DNA of 64,000 bases, taken from positions 256,190,001 to 256,254,000 of the forward strand of contig CM032228.1 of assembly GCA_019009955.1 (NCBI GenBank). The letters run 5' to 3'. A program made the position numbers and the translations under genes. The DNA comes from Riptortus pedestris. Taxonomy: Eukaryota; Arthropoda; Insecta; Hemiptera; Alydidae. This document shows, piece by piece, positions 21,985-32,294 of this stretch. Position 1 is the first letter of the stretch; every line of letters begins with the position of its first letter. The notes beneath the pieces are model-generated. The model ran no database searches and was not told where the DNA came from. It saw only the letters and a program-made list of their open reading frames with translations.

Positions 21985-22440
21985 ATCCTGGTGGTTAGGA
22001 TGAAGTTAAAGGGTTCTGCAGCTTCGGTTTTGGCCTGTCGTCGTGACCTAACGGGTCCTCAGACGACGTGCGGGGCGATAAGGAGCGCATTAGAGGCTAG
22101 ATTTAAAGATACCTGGAGACCGGAACAGTACCTAATGAGACTCATTAGCGTTCGTCAGGAGGATGGTGAAGACTCCAGAGCTTTCAAGAATCGCTGTAGA
22201 GCTATAGGCCCTGAATGAAAAGGGGTCCCCCGTAGAGCAGATGGTCGCGAGAGAGCATATCGTTCGTGTCGTATTAACTGCGCACCTGAGTGGCCTTAGG
22301 GGCGACGTAGGCCGGTTTGTACGGATGTTCCCCCCTTCCTCCTTGGAAGAAGCAGTAGAGAGGGCGTGCACCATCGAGATGGACGAGGGTGGTAGGCGGC
22401 GGGTATTTGTAGTTGATGAAACTGGGGAAGAAGAGCCGGT
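21985..22440 (+). pseudogene. Ty3/gypsy Gag relic
   Basis: Two frames, joined only by a frameshift near 22215, encode a retrotransposon Gag-like region. The first has SALEARFKDTWRPEQYLMRL and RQEDGEDSRAFKNRCRAI; the second has HLSGLRGDVGRFVRMFPPSS and LEEAVERACTIEMDEG. The order and the arginine-rich, helical character match Gag capsid segments of Ty3/gypsy elements (family knowledge, not a search). It sits at the start of an internal region continuing with RNase H, integrase and post-integrase pieces up to about 24.9 kb. No LTR pair was found around it, so boundaries are uncertain. Confidence 0.6.
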
Positions 22441-22759
22441 GGTAAGTATAGTTTGCCTAGACCGAGGGATGTCCCAGCCTAAGTTGGCAGTGATCTGTTA
22501 TCGCCGTGGAGGTAGAGGCGACATTTCGGTCGGTCCAGGCAATCGAGTAGCAACGTTTACTGACCATAAGGGAGGTCCGACTCGTGTGCTATAGTTGCCG
22601 TACTCTGGCGAACGTCAATAAGTAATGCCGCAAGAGGGTTAGAGCAGAAGTTACTAGATCTGACAACCCAAACGACCCATACCTGGGCAAGCCCCGCGAA
22701 CCAGTTCGAAACAAAGAAAAGGCGGAGACAGGGTGGTATTGCTGGAATTTTCAGTGAGC

Positions 22760-22925
22760 ATAGTCGACCTTCCACACATCATGCTACGCAAGCTGAGTCC
22801 AACTACTCGGTGGATCACTGTTCGTCAGTCAAGGTGGGCTCTGTGGTTAATTGAGTTCGACTACGAAGTACGACATACACCGGATTATAAACATGGCAAT
22901 TGGGTAGAAGGGTCGTCCAGCTGAA
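22760..22925 (+). pseudogene. Ty3/gypsy RNase H tail relic
   Basis: The frame around 22784-22919 encodes LSPTTRWITVRQSRWALWLI followed by EFDYEVRHTPDYKHGNWVE, matching the RNase H-proximal segment of Ty3/gypsy Pol (R-W-x-L-x-L-x-x-F/Y-D-x-x-V-x-H-x-P-G-x-x-N). Most of protease and reverse transcriptase is missing between this and Gag, so a large internal deletion occurred. Confidence 0.65.
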
Positions 22926-23228
22926 GAGCTGTGTGTGGGAGTAGTGACAGGATATTGGCTGCTCAACGAATGGACTCATGGTGCCAGTCCATGGTGACGA
23001 CGAGCCATTCCGTTGTGAGGGATGCGGATGGGGTTTTGCATTGGGACCAAGGGGTTTCTACTTCTTCAAATTGACAACTGCTCGTCCCGGTGGTAATGAA
23101 GGCATCTTGGTATTGAACGCACTGTCACCCACAGACTGGGTAACAACACTGCCCCGCTCAGTGGAGAAGGGTGTGGGTTTATTAGTTAAATTTAACTAGC
23201 CTCATATCAATAGGCGGAAATAAATATA
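22926..23228. other. Unassigned stretch inside the gypsy relic
   Basis: A 73-codon plus-strand open frame (22978-23199) with no recognisable motif. It may be degraded Pol sequence or the leader of the LTR element to its right. Confidence 0.3.
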
Positions 23229-23232
23229 TTAA

Positions 23233-23699
23233 GGGCGCCACGTTGTTTGTTCTCAAAGGTAACAACGAAACCAGTATTCTAAAAACAAATTAGTTTATTT
23301 ACAATAAATCAACTATAATTATAATCTCTAACTTTAACTATAAAAATAATAACTAAATATAGAATCAAACAATACTTCCCATGGGGACTTTAAAATACAA
23401 ATTAATAGGCCTTTTCTTTTAATTGATTGTGTATACACAATAACTGTACTTAGGTACCTCTCGTACGATGAAATAACTGCTATTCTTCTGGCTGTATAGC
23501 ATTCTGATCCGCCAAAGCGTTTATCGGGAGCCAAATCCTCACAAGAGCTCGAGGTGGACGCTGCTGTCTGCCGCTCGCTTGTCTCCCGGCGATCGCTTCT
23601 TGTCTTCGGCTCTCGCGCAGCCTGTGCCGCGCATCAATCTCCCGCCTGCCTTCTTCCTCAATCACCCGTCTTCGGCGACGGTAAAAATGGGCCGTAACA
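23233..23699 (-). mobile_element. LTR plus primer-binding site of a second LTR retrotransposon
   Basis: On the minus strand the segment starts TGTTACGGCCC (23699), runs about 455 bases with an AATAAA-type signal in GTAAATAAAC, and ends in GAACAAACA. A few bases later comes TGGCGCCC (23240-23233), which matches a tRNA-Lys-type primer-binding site. That order (LTR, PBS) is the 5' end of an LTR element in minus orientation, opposite to the gypsy relic it interrupts. The middle, 23480-23690, is GC-rich and CpG-rich. Confidence 0.6.
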
Positions 23700-23724
23700 T
23701 GCCATGGTCCTATTATTGACCGAG

Positions 23725-24575
23725 CTTCAAAGACGTTAAAGAGATTGTAAGAAATAGTGAGACCTGTGCGAAGAGGAAGAAGCAGACAAGTTTCCCCATC
23801 TCGATGGACGCGTGGTGGGACCATTTTCCAAAACGAGCCAAGGTAACAAGTACTTGTCCACATGTATTGATCATTTTACGAGGTGTGCTAAGGGAATCCC
23901 CATTAAGGACCTAGCAGCTGAAGAATCAGCCAGTGGTTTCGTAGAAATAGTCACAATGCATGGGATACCGCTTAGGCTTTTGACGTACCAAGGACGCGCG
24001 AATTTTATGTCCAAGTTCTTCAGGCAAGCGTGTAAGTTACTGGGCGCAAACAACTCCTTACCACCCGGAGTGTAATGGTATGATCGAGAGGCTTCAACGT
24101 ACGATTACAGAATCAGTTTCACACTATGCCAGGAAATGGGTCCTGATGGCATACCGAACGATACCACATTCCTCCACAGGCTAATTCCCGAATTTCCTGA
24201 TATATGGTAGGGAACTAACTCCCTGTCTGTGACCCCCCTCTGTCCTGTAAATCGTCGCCCCTAAAGGAAGAGAGACTCTGGAAAGACCTGGTTGAACACC
24301 TGAGTCATCGCCTCTCAATGGCGTAAGAAGAGGCAACAGCAAGAGATGAAAAGACGTGAGTGAAACGGACTCACTACTGTACCAGAGAGCTAAAGGAGCG
24401 TGTATTCAAATACGGGGATCCAGTGTATTTGCACGTAACCGTGGTAAAACCAGATCACTGTCCAAAGTACCATTGCCCTTGGTCGGGGAGACTGATAGTT
24501 GACATCAACGTCATCAGGATGGATAGGAGTTTCGAAGGCTTTCAACAGGCGCTTTGGGGGGCTCAGGAGGACTGA
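23725..24575 (+). pseudogene. Ty3/gypsy integrase relic
   Basis: Starts with the zinc-binding end (CETC-like segment NSETCAKRKK), then the DDE core. GPFSKTSQGNKYLSTCIDHF contains the first-Asp region. IPLRLLTYQGRANFMSKFF is where the second catalytic Asp (normally in TDQG) is Tyr. ECNGMIERLQRTI, after a frameshift near 24060, contains the Glu. Next come TPHSSTG and then, in another frame, KERVFKYGDPVYLHV and KYHCPWSG, typical of the integrase C-terminal (GPY/F-like) region. The missing second Asp plus frameshifts make it inactive. Confidence 0.75.
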
Positions 24576-24584
24576 GCTCATTCC

Positions 24585-24990
24585 TTGTCTTGGACACCAC
24601 AGCTCTCACTACTAGAGGAGGAGTACATGAGAACCTCCCGGCAGCTCCAGCATTGCGACGCCTTATTGCGACATAAAAGGGACCTTTTTAACTTCGGGGA
24701 AAAGGTGGTAAAATACATGTTTGGCAACCCTGACGCTGATGATGACAAGAATTCCAGCGGGATCTTCATGGGGTCAATGCCCAGTCCACATAGCACTCCT
24801 TGGCCCCTTGAAGATCCTGTTGTTCCTTTTCCACGAAGGAACAAGTAACGCTTGCCATGCAGAGCCTAACAAGAGGGTGGAAGTAGAGACAGATATCTTA
24901 AGACGTACAGCGGATACCGTGGACGGGATCCTAAAGGAAACCACTTCAAGGCTTCAGAGGATAGGGAAATAGTAAGGGAGAGTGGACTCG
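24585..24990 (+). pseudogene. Possible envelope-like segment of the gypsy relic
   Basis: Downstream of integrase, a frame contains LRHKRDLFNFGEKVVKYMFG. A basic stretch followed by a Phe/Gly-rich hydrophobic segment at this position resembles the cleavage and fusion region of F-type envelope proteins in some env-bearing insect Ty3/gypsy elements (errantivirus-like). The frame breaks soon after and shifts to one containing VEVETDILRRTADTVDGIL. It is a relic. The call rests on position and one motif, so an unrelated third reading frame remains possible. Confidence 0.4.
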
Positions 24991-24994
24991 TGCC

Positions 24995-25066
24995 ATTAAA
25001 GAACTTGATCTTCAGTTTTACATGAAACGTTTAAATATCGAGTTAGGTAACGATCAATAAGAGCCA
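24995..25066 (+). mobile_element. Helentron-like (HINE) core scrap
   Basis: GCCATTAAAGAACTTGATCTTC and TATCGAGTTAGGTAACGATCAA are core blocks of the family. It ends a few bases before the donor site of the EcKinase exon, so the insertion lies in that gene's intron. Confidence 0.65.
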
Positions 25067-25082
25067 ACAAGACTATACTTAC

Positions 25083-25367
25083 TTTGATTTCTCTGTCGAA
25101 AATGCGCAGATCCTTGATCTCAGGTAATTTGGTATCGTCTTCGACATTGGGTATGATTTTGTACATGAGCGATCTATTCTCTATTTCTCCAGAATGGTTG
25201 ACCAACTTGAGGCTCAGCCTGTAGATGTCGCTGATGTAGTTATTGCCCTTGGCAACTGCATAATCTGCATCCAACTGCAGTACTCTAGATATGCACTTCT
25301 TCCTCTCACTCTCCACCAGGGTCTCTTTAACCCATTCTTCGTCTTCATGGAGCAACATGACTTCACC
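25083..25367 (-). CDS. EcKinase/CHK-like protein, N-terminal exon (partial gene)
   Basis: On the minus strand the exon is bounded by an acceptor (CTATTGTTGCAG before GGTGAAG) and a consensus donor (GTAAGT after GAAATCAAA). It is 285 nt, open throughout, phase 0 at both ends; the first Met is at 25358. It encodes about 95 residues with the signature N-terminus of the EcKinase family (ecdysteroid-kinase-like, CHK kinase-like, Pfam EcKinase). EEWVKETL is the leading helix. DYAVAKGNNYISDIYRLSL takes the place of a phosphate-binding loop. RSLMYKIIPN carries the Lys expected to contact ATP, and EIKDLRIFDREIK is the following acidic-basic helix. Family members are cytosolic small-molecule kinases; the insect ones are linked to ecdysteroid phosphorylation and detoxification. 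The catalytic exon (HGD-type loop) was not found at lower coordinates in this window, so function cannot be judged. Upstream coding exons are possible, because the frame is open to the acceptor. Confidence 0.7.
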
Positions 25368-25399
25368 CTGCAACAATAGGCAGTTAATGAATGTGGTTT

Positions 25400-25461
25400 T
25401 TGGCTACCCTTTAGCAGATTTCCCCAAGGGAAATGTGTGTGTGTGTGTGTGTTTGTGTGTG

Positions 25462-25500
<39 letters not shown>
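25400..25500. repeat. Palindrome scrap plus (TG)n and (TA)n
   Basis: TTTAGCAGATTTCCCCAAGGG is a Helentron-like 3' end. It is followed directly by GT repeats and then TA repeats with no core. Confidence 0.6.
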
Positions 25501-25501
<1 letters not shown>

Positions 25502-25555
25502 TATATATATAAAGATATATATAAATTTGTTTTGTTTTTTTATATTTTGAAGCAT

Positions 25556-26440
25556 TCGCTACAAGGCGATATTGCTCAGATAAAAGAGACAAAAATAAAT
25601 TAAACATTAACATCAATAAACAAGAACATTAACAACAATAGAAAAAAACAAAAATCATCAACAAAACAAAATCAATAGCAATAATAAATATATAATGCAT
25701 GAATGAGAATAACAAAACACCTCAACAACAGTAACTAGAATACAAATTGAATAATAACCCTAGGGGGAAAGATAAGATCTAAGAAAAAAAAAAGACTAAT
25801 GTGTATTTGAATATGAAACAAAAATGTAGTAACCAAAACATAGAAATGAACAACAAATAGAAAATATTAAGCTAATAAATAAGACCTTAATTGTATAAAT
25901 TGTTGATTATTTTAAAAAAGTAAGTAATAAATTTGATAAAAGGGTAGCTCAATAATAGAAAATACTTTGTGCATACTGATTAAAGTAATGAATTATTCAA
26001 GAATTACACCTTGAAATTGTATTGAATAAAAATATATTTAAAACAAACGAAAATTTTTAAGTAAAAAGGAAATAACATGTAGCACAGGAATGGAAATAAA
26101 AAACAAATAAAATACTATGTTTTTGAGTAAAAGTGTACAGTCTTAAGATGTTAAAGTATTGTGTGAATGTGTGACTACCCTTTGTTAGTAATTGGAGTAA
26201 GTCGTGTGGTATTTGTAAGTTAATTCTTTGATGACATTTCGTAAGTATGACAAATTGGAGTTGTGTGTCTTTCTGTCAAATATGAGTGTGTCAGTAATAT
26301 ATGTCCAATTCTTAGTTGTGGTAGTATAACATCGTCTCGTCGTGACATCTGTTTATTTGGCCATACTTCGAAAGTGTTTTTAACTCGTTAAGTGAGTTGT
26401 GCCAGTTTTCGTGCAATTTATGGAGTATTTTATTTTTGGT
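25556..26440. other. A-rich unassigned sequence
   Basis: Strongly A-rich on the plus strand from 25570 to 26160, with no coding frame. It lies on the 3' side of the minus-strand retrotransposon relic at 26450-28270, so part may be its 3' UTR. Confidence 0.35.
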
Positions 26441-26449
26441 TATATTAAA

Positions 26450-28270
26450 CTAGCCATGTGCAGTCAAATTGTTGATATCGCAAGTCTCATTCTTTGTGGA
26501 GTGTTTTGCACATTTGTCTCCTAGTGTACTCTGTGGTATGTCTTCATGCCCAGGTATCCATAGCATAGTGATGTTGAGGTGTTTTAATCTGTGAATATGT
26601 CTGATGGTTTGTGTTATGAAGGGAAGTGTGCTATACATTTCCTTCAGGGAGAGTAAAGAACTTCGTGAGCCTTGGTGTTTGCTTGAATGTTTGAGAGTGC
26701 AAGCAATATTGCATGTAGCTCTGCAGAGTATGAGCTATTCTCGCCCAGTGGTTTAATGTCCTAAGTCTGTAATGCAGTAGCTTCTGCTCCATTTTTTAGC
26801 TTTAGATCCGTCCGAGTATATTTGTAGTGAGTCGGTTTGTTTGTTTGATTTTAGACAAAAACATCACGGTCATCAATGCCCTCTTCAGACTGTATTTGAA
26901 TTCCCCGATCATGGGGAATCGCAGGCAAACGCTCGCTAGGCTGACTTTTTTTTATATTTATATATAACTTTTTTTTTTTAAATGTTATTTTATTTCTCTT
27001 CTTCCCTCTTTACCTTTTTTTATACTTTATATTTTTTTTCAACCCCCCCACTCTTATTTTGGGTAAGGGGGGGTTTTCGGCCGAATGCTTTGAAGCCTAA
27101 GTACCGATATCACAGTTAAACAACATTGAAATTAAAGCTTACTAAAATCGCAACCATTAAAATAACAACCAAAATTAGAACTATAAAGATAACCATTAAA
27201 ATTTTAAAAAAATAATAAAATAAACATTAATATTATGACTCTTAGAAAAAAACCTTAAAAGAAAAGAAGCCATGGCTATATGTGGCTGGCAAGGCATGTT
27301 AAATGGAGAAACCTAATCACCCTGTCCGCTGTAGTGTGTCGGCATGTTTTCAATGTTTTTGATAAATATTTTTGGAAACCGCATTATTTTTTTTAATATT
27401 TAGTAAATGCTAAGTTTATGTTTAGATTCTTTCGTCTCCATGGAGGGGCTGGCGAAGGGACATTAAAATACGTCCATTTATCTAGAATTTGTGATTCTAT
27501 AGGGTTCTCTAAAACACGAATTATTAGGGGTTTATATTTACAACACTTTGAGATGTAATTATAAAGATAGAAGTCATGTAAAATATTGTTTGTACAGGGT
27601 GTATTTAATTCTTTCAACTTTGAAACAAATTTTGTACAGAGTATTCTGTGCCTATATTCCAATGGAGGCTCACCAGTCATTGCATACAAACTTTCAGCGT
27701 AGTTTATTCTGAAAGCACCGGTTGCAATTCTAAGCCTCGAATTGTGTATAGGATCCAAGAGCTTACTAGTCGTAGGGTTGGCAGATAAATATGCATAATC
27801 CAGAATTGACCTGGTAAACGCAAGGTGAAATGTAAGCATCATTGAACTGCCATCGCCCTATTGGTAATTAATAAGAATACTTAATAAGTTCAAGGACTTA
27901 CACATATTAACAATGTCTTTGAAGTGGGGTATCCATGTAAGTCGTCAGTCAATCCTTAGCCCAAAGTATGAAAGGGTTTTGTAATTAACAATTGCCTGGG
28001 TTTTTTAAGGTTGTATGTGGTATAGGTAAAATTCTCTTCTTTGTGACTACAATAATACACTACAACATTTGGACTTTTCATGTGAAAATCGAAATCCAGT
28101 GCACCGACACCATGTTTCAAATTCCCTTATTGCATTCTGAAGTTCAAGTTGTGATGGGTCTACATCATTTTAGGCACTATAAATGAAGAGGTCAGCATAA
28201 AGGCATTAAACAATGTTGTGCTTAGTATTCCCCCTTGAGGCACTCCTTTCTCTTGTAGAAATACATCTGA
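26450..28270 (-). pseudogene. I/Jockey-type non-LTR retrotransposon Pol relic (RT and RNase H)
   Basis: Read on the minus strand from high to low coordinates: VPQGGILSTTLFN near 28230 (RT motif with PQGG), a degraded active-site region where an A-D-D-type box reads DLFIYS, TWIPHFKDIVNMCKSLNLLS, then SILDYAYLS and NSRLRIATGAFRINYAESLY (27393-27842), the thumb region typical of I/Jockey-type elements. After about 450 bases of low-complexity sequence come RNase H pieces: IYSDGSKAKNGAEATA, AELHAILLALSNIQ (catalytic Asp and Glu) and ITMLWIPGHEDIPQ (26450-26638). Stops and frameshifts break it throughout. Domain order RT then RNase H supports a single element, with an insertion or UTR scrap at 26940-27390. 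Confidence 0.75.
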
Positions 28271-28880
28271 AAGGATAGTACTTATCACTCTCAAATAGAT
28301 AATTTTAGTTTAGTAATTGAGTATTTTCCTATGAATACCCCAACTTAATAGCTGTAATAGTGGAAGTATTTTAACTCTACAATAAAACCTCCAAGAGCTG
28401 GATAACCTTCTTCACTGGAAACCTGACAGTCTTTAGTAGAACGTTCTCTTTCTGACTGGCCAATATCTTATAGGTTATCTGTGTTATGCTGTTATAATCA
28501 ACAATTGATTTATTCATGTAATCATGTTATTTAAATCAGCTTACCTTTTAGTGATAACACTTACGTTTTCTACTCCAGTTTAAATCTATGTTCTACGATT
28601 GTTTATAGCCTTAAAACGAGCCTTAATCACTGAAAGTTTTCAAATCTCCACGGAGCACTTATACTCCTAGCCATACAATAGCCTCCATCTTGGAACCTTT
28701 TCTATACTTATTTTACCGGACTAGCATCAAGTCCTTAGAGAGAAGAGGTAGAATTAATTAACCATAAAGGCGTTGAATATAATGAAATTGGCCCTAACGT
28801 GAAAGGCATGGCTTAAATATTTTATTGTTATTTTATGATATATATATACACACACACATATATATAGTAAAAATAGATAA
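28271..28880. other. Unassigned AT-rich sequence
   Basis: Past the readable RT region of the preceding relic. No frame or splice-bounded exon supported. TA/CA microsatellite at 28838-28865. Confidence 0.3.
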
Positions 28881-28889
28881 TAATATTAA

Positions 28890-29795
28890 TAACGGAAGTT
28901 TTGAGAACAGGATAATGGAGGTAGAGCAGGGACATCATAATAATTTAGATCTTGGAAATATTTCTATAGAAAGTGAACAGTTAGATGGAACACAGACTAA
29001 TAATGTAATATACAATGATCAAGACATATCATTGCGTTAGAGGATTCGGAAATACCTTTATTTAGTGAGTTATGAAATTTAAGCACTTTTGGTTTTGAAC
29101 AGCCGCGAGGTACTTCTACCATGATAACAGATACTTTAAAAAAAATTTAAAAAGACAAAAAGGAGTAAGAGTAAGTAAGCCTATCGGAGATCAAAACATG
29201 TGAGAAGCAATAATGAACTATATGATTCATAAATTTGATGATTTAGAAGCGGGTAATAGTAAATTAGAAGCTATATTAGAAGAAAATAATAATAAATTAG
29301 ATGAATTTATAACAGACGTTAAAAATAGTAAAGACGCATTGAAATTGGACATCGACCAAACTCGGGTAGATGTGTAAACGCAAGAGAAAAATTTCTGAAT
29401 GAGATTAGTAATGTTACGAACGAGAAGGAGTTTTTAAAAGCCTTACAGAATAGATTAGCTGCTGAAAATGAACAATTGAAACAAGAAACCTTTCAGAATA
29501 TAGAATCACTAAAAATGGAATTAATGGATGAAATGAATGTCAAAATTATAGAAAACCAAGGAAAGTGCCATAAACAGAATAACATGATTTGGGGCGAATT
29601 TAAAGGGGAAATTGAGCAGGAAAGATATTCAAACGAAGACAAATGAACAAATAAATCTAAATATTCAGAAATTAACACACGAAAATAAACAGGCAATTGA
29701 AGATAGGTCTTTGATAAAAATAGAGAACCTATTAGAGACAGATTTCAAAATTGGAGGCATAGCTGATGAAATGGAAAATACCTGGTAAGAATGAA
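28890..29795 (+). pseudogene. Decayed Gag-like coiled-coil ORF
   Basis: Consecutive plus-strand frames, broken by stops and shifts, encode an Asn/Glu/Lys-rich, strongly heptad-like protein: KFDDLEAGNSKLEAILEENN, NKLDEFITDVKNSKDALKLD, NEKEFLKALQNRLAAENEQL and SLKMELMDEMNVKI. Several fragments remain in the expected order for about 900 bases, so a single long ORF once existed. Such coiled coils are common at the N-terminus of Gag or ORF1 proteins of arthropod retrotransposons; no zinc knuckle or enzyme was seen, so the element type is open. The 3' side is cut by a Helentron-like copy at 29802. Confidence 0.45.
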
Positions 29796-29801
29796 AAGAA
29801 T

Positions 29802-30273
29802 GAAAAAAAAGTCCGTCACGCAGGGGCTGTGTAATCTAAGCAGATTTCCTACGTGAAGTTTTACAATAGAGAAATTTCACGTGAGCCGAACAGCTACGGA
29901 AACGGCCGAACTAGCTTTGGCGGAAACTCATGACTAGAACCGATATTAGCCGATCTCATCTCGTCCGTTGCCCACACACACTTAAGAAAAATGCGAATAT
30001 CTCGGTTAATAGTAAGATAGAGAATAAATATATATGGCAATATTTATAGTAAATTTAATTTGCAATAATATTGATTCTATACAATTTTTCCGTGGCTCCG
30101 ACGTATATTAACGGAGATATTTCGAATTTTCGTAAATCCTCCCTTCTAAGCTCCCCCCTCCCACTGGTCCGATTTCAGCCATGAACGAACTTGATCTTTA
30201 TTTTTACATAAAACGTTTAAATATCGAGTTCGGTAACGATCGAGCAAAATTGCGACCGCTATAGCGTTAACAG

Positions 30274-30310
<37 letters not shown>

Positions 30311-30408
30311 TTGAACGGACATCATTTTCGTCATCTCCTGGATAGGATCGATGGACATTTGAAGAGAATGTTTGAAAATCGCGTCATGAGTACAGCCTCA
30401 TTAGCTAA
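29802..30408 (+). mobile_element. Helentron-like (HINE) copy lacking the 3' palindrome
   Basis: Intact 5' end (GTCCGTCACGCAGGGGCTG), inverted-repeat block, core and TA tract (30276-30304). The end reads CATTAGCTAAAAG, where other copies have AATAGCT, the 20-bp palindrome and TGCTAA. The palindrome has been removed precisely between GCT direct repeats. Confidence 0.75.
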
Positions 30409-31134
30409 AAGTTCAGATAGGTCATTTACCTAACTATAAAGAAATAAGAATCGTTCCTGAAGGGAGATGTCCTAAGTTTAGTGATAGTCGACATGGAATT
30501 ATAATATATATCTAGCAAACCTCACTTGATTAGATGGAGGACTCCAACCAACTGTCACTGCAAATTGATAACAATATCTTCCAATGACTATGTTCGTGAG
30601 GAGTGTAGACTGCCAGAATAAACAACTCCCATCCATTTCATTATCAAAAATAACTTCGTTAATTCATTTTCTCAAGTGTTTAAACATGAATTATCGTATT
30701 GATTTACATATTTTATAACTAGTTTTATCTCATTTCCCTTCAGGGTTATCGTTATCATTAAAATGTACACCTGTGCATATTATAATTAAGTCCTCACGAG
30801 TAAGATATGATTTAATTGTTCTCATTGAACCTTTAAGTCTTGAGATAAATGCAATTACGTGTCACATTTGTGAAATCTGATTAGTTAAAGCAACCCGAGC
30901 ATGACGGAGTTTTGGATATTAACTGAAGTATTTGGTTGTTTTGGTTTTAGCGTTTAGAAAACCGCTACTACTCATGTCATTCAGAATAAGCTGATTAAGA
31001 TAAACAACTTTATTTGAAGCTTAAATACCAAGAAAGTGTTTACAATGAATGTTTCATCTGTGAGTTGAATGACAATTAGTCGAGTGAAGACATCTTCATA
31101 ATTGGTATGTTGCTGAATGTGGGAGTGCAGATCT
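30409..31134. other. Mostly unassigned
   Basis: No gene supported. It holds degraded Helentron-like 5' subterminal sequence at about 30830-31020 (GAAATCTGATTAG, then AACTGAAGTATTTGG), in minus orientation. Confidence 0.35.
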
Positions 31135-31172
31135 GGGAAACAGGTCTCAATAACACGAAGTCTTCCCACCAA
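31135..31172 (-). repeat. Inverted copy of the Penelope-like element tail
   Basis: GGGAAACAGGTCTCAATAAC and following bases are the reverse complement, with one mismatch, of 32081-32117 (ATTGAGACCTGTTTCC end). The pair brackets the GIY-YIG relic and the hammerhead-like motif. Short inverted end duplications are known for Penelope-like insertions. Confidence 0.7.
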
Positions 31173-31239
31173 TGAATGATTGAGAGAAAGAAGTTAACGA
31201 GACTTAGGAAGAGTTTGGGGATTCCAGAAGTTACCTCAG

Positions 31240-31768
31240 AGGTGGAAAGGTGGTGCTCTTTGCCCTATCTGGGATTCGTGTCGGAAAAAAATGCAACGAA
31301 TCTTTAAACGTAAGAAAATCGGGGTGGGATTTGCAAATCCAAATAATTTTAAATCCGTTTTATGTAAGCTAAAAGACCCAATAAAGCTGCCGGACCAGTC
31401 GGGAATATATAAAATCATATGTGGAGAATGCGGTGCGTATTATGTGGGAAGGACTTCAAGGAAATTAATGAAAGCGTGCCAGGAGCATCTGTCGAGAATG
31501 GTTAACGTTCCTCCAGCATTTGAGAAAAGAAAAGCACGAAGATGCCCCACACGAGGTAGCTTTATTGGCGAGGGAATATAACCACAAACTAATTCCGAAA
31601 TTGGAACCTCTCTACATGGAGCTGGAGAGACGGGGGGTCTGCCTAAATGTTCAATTGGAAATGCCAAGTTCTGTCCTGTTGAGTAGGCCTCCTCCATCTC
31701 TGCTAGTCGCCAGTAGTGGCCCCAAAGCCGTGGCGTTAGCATCAATTATACAGCAGAAGGTAGGATAA
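31240..31768 (+). pseudogene. Penelope-like element: linker and GIY-YIG endonuclease relic
   Basis: The frame from 31291 encodes KRKKIGVGFANPNNFKSVLC (the linker after RT), then SGIYKIICGECGAYYVGRTS, with GIY at about codons 38-40 and YVG at 51-53 of that frame, the conserved Arg, and QEHL with the metal-binding Glu region. This order is that of Penelope-like retroelements, whose GIY-YIG nuclease follows the RT. Before it, SLPYLGFVSE (about 31245-31275) is in another frame, and a shift near 31525 moves the C-terminal part (EYNHKLIPKLEPLYMELER) to a third frame. RT is missing, so it is a 5'-truncated dead copy. Confidence 0.75.
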
Positions 31769-32026
31769 TTGTTAATTTATACTAACTTTTTCATAGTGTA
31801 TAGATGTGTTGTTAATGTTTAGAGTATTTATTCACTTTAACTATTTTAATTAATTGAACTATAATATATTCTTTTAATGTTTGACTTAGATTCTAGTAGT
31901 TTTAAGTTAGGACGTTTTTTCTAAGACTGATTTTAGTATGAAATTCTATTTTGTTAAACTATTCCAAAATGTAATTGTTGGCTGCATAACTTGGCCTAAG
32001 CTTGTTTCTTTGTTGTTTGTTGGTTA

Positions 32027-32066
32027 GCACCTGATGATGGCACGTTAGTGCCGAAAGGCCTTGTGC
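32027..32066 (+). ncRNA. Candidate hammerhead ribozyme motif in the Penelope-like tail
   Basis: Core parts are in the required order: GCAC (stem I), CTGATGA (32031-32037), one extra T, GGCAC-GTTA-GTGCC (stem II, five pairs, four-base loop), GAAA (32053-32056), a very short self-complementary AGGCCT at stem III, a cleavage-type CTT, and GTGC closing stem I. Penelope-like retroelements are known to carry hammerhead motifs with tiny stem III. The extra T after CTGATGA is a departure from the ideal core and may lower or abolish activity. Confidence 0.55.
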
Positions 32067-32294
32067 GTGAATAAATAAATTGGTGAGAAGACTTCGTGTT
32101 ATTGAGACCTGTTTCCAAGACATCTTCAGTTAGGATTATACTCTCTTATGTCCAAAATCTATATTCCATCTATACCATACTCGATAATGACTCCCATTTA
32201 TTTCATTATGAGTCGGGTCAGAAAAATGTATGAAATATTTCATGAGTCTTTTCAGCACGTGGGAAATCTGTTTAGTTTACAATGACTGACTTTT

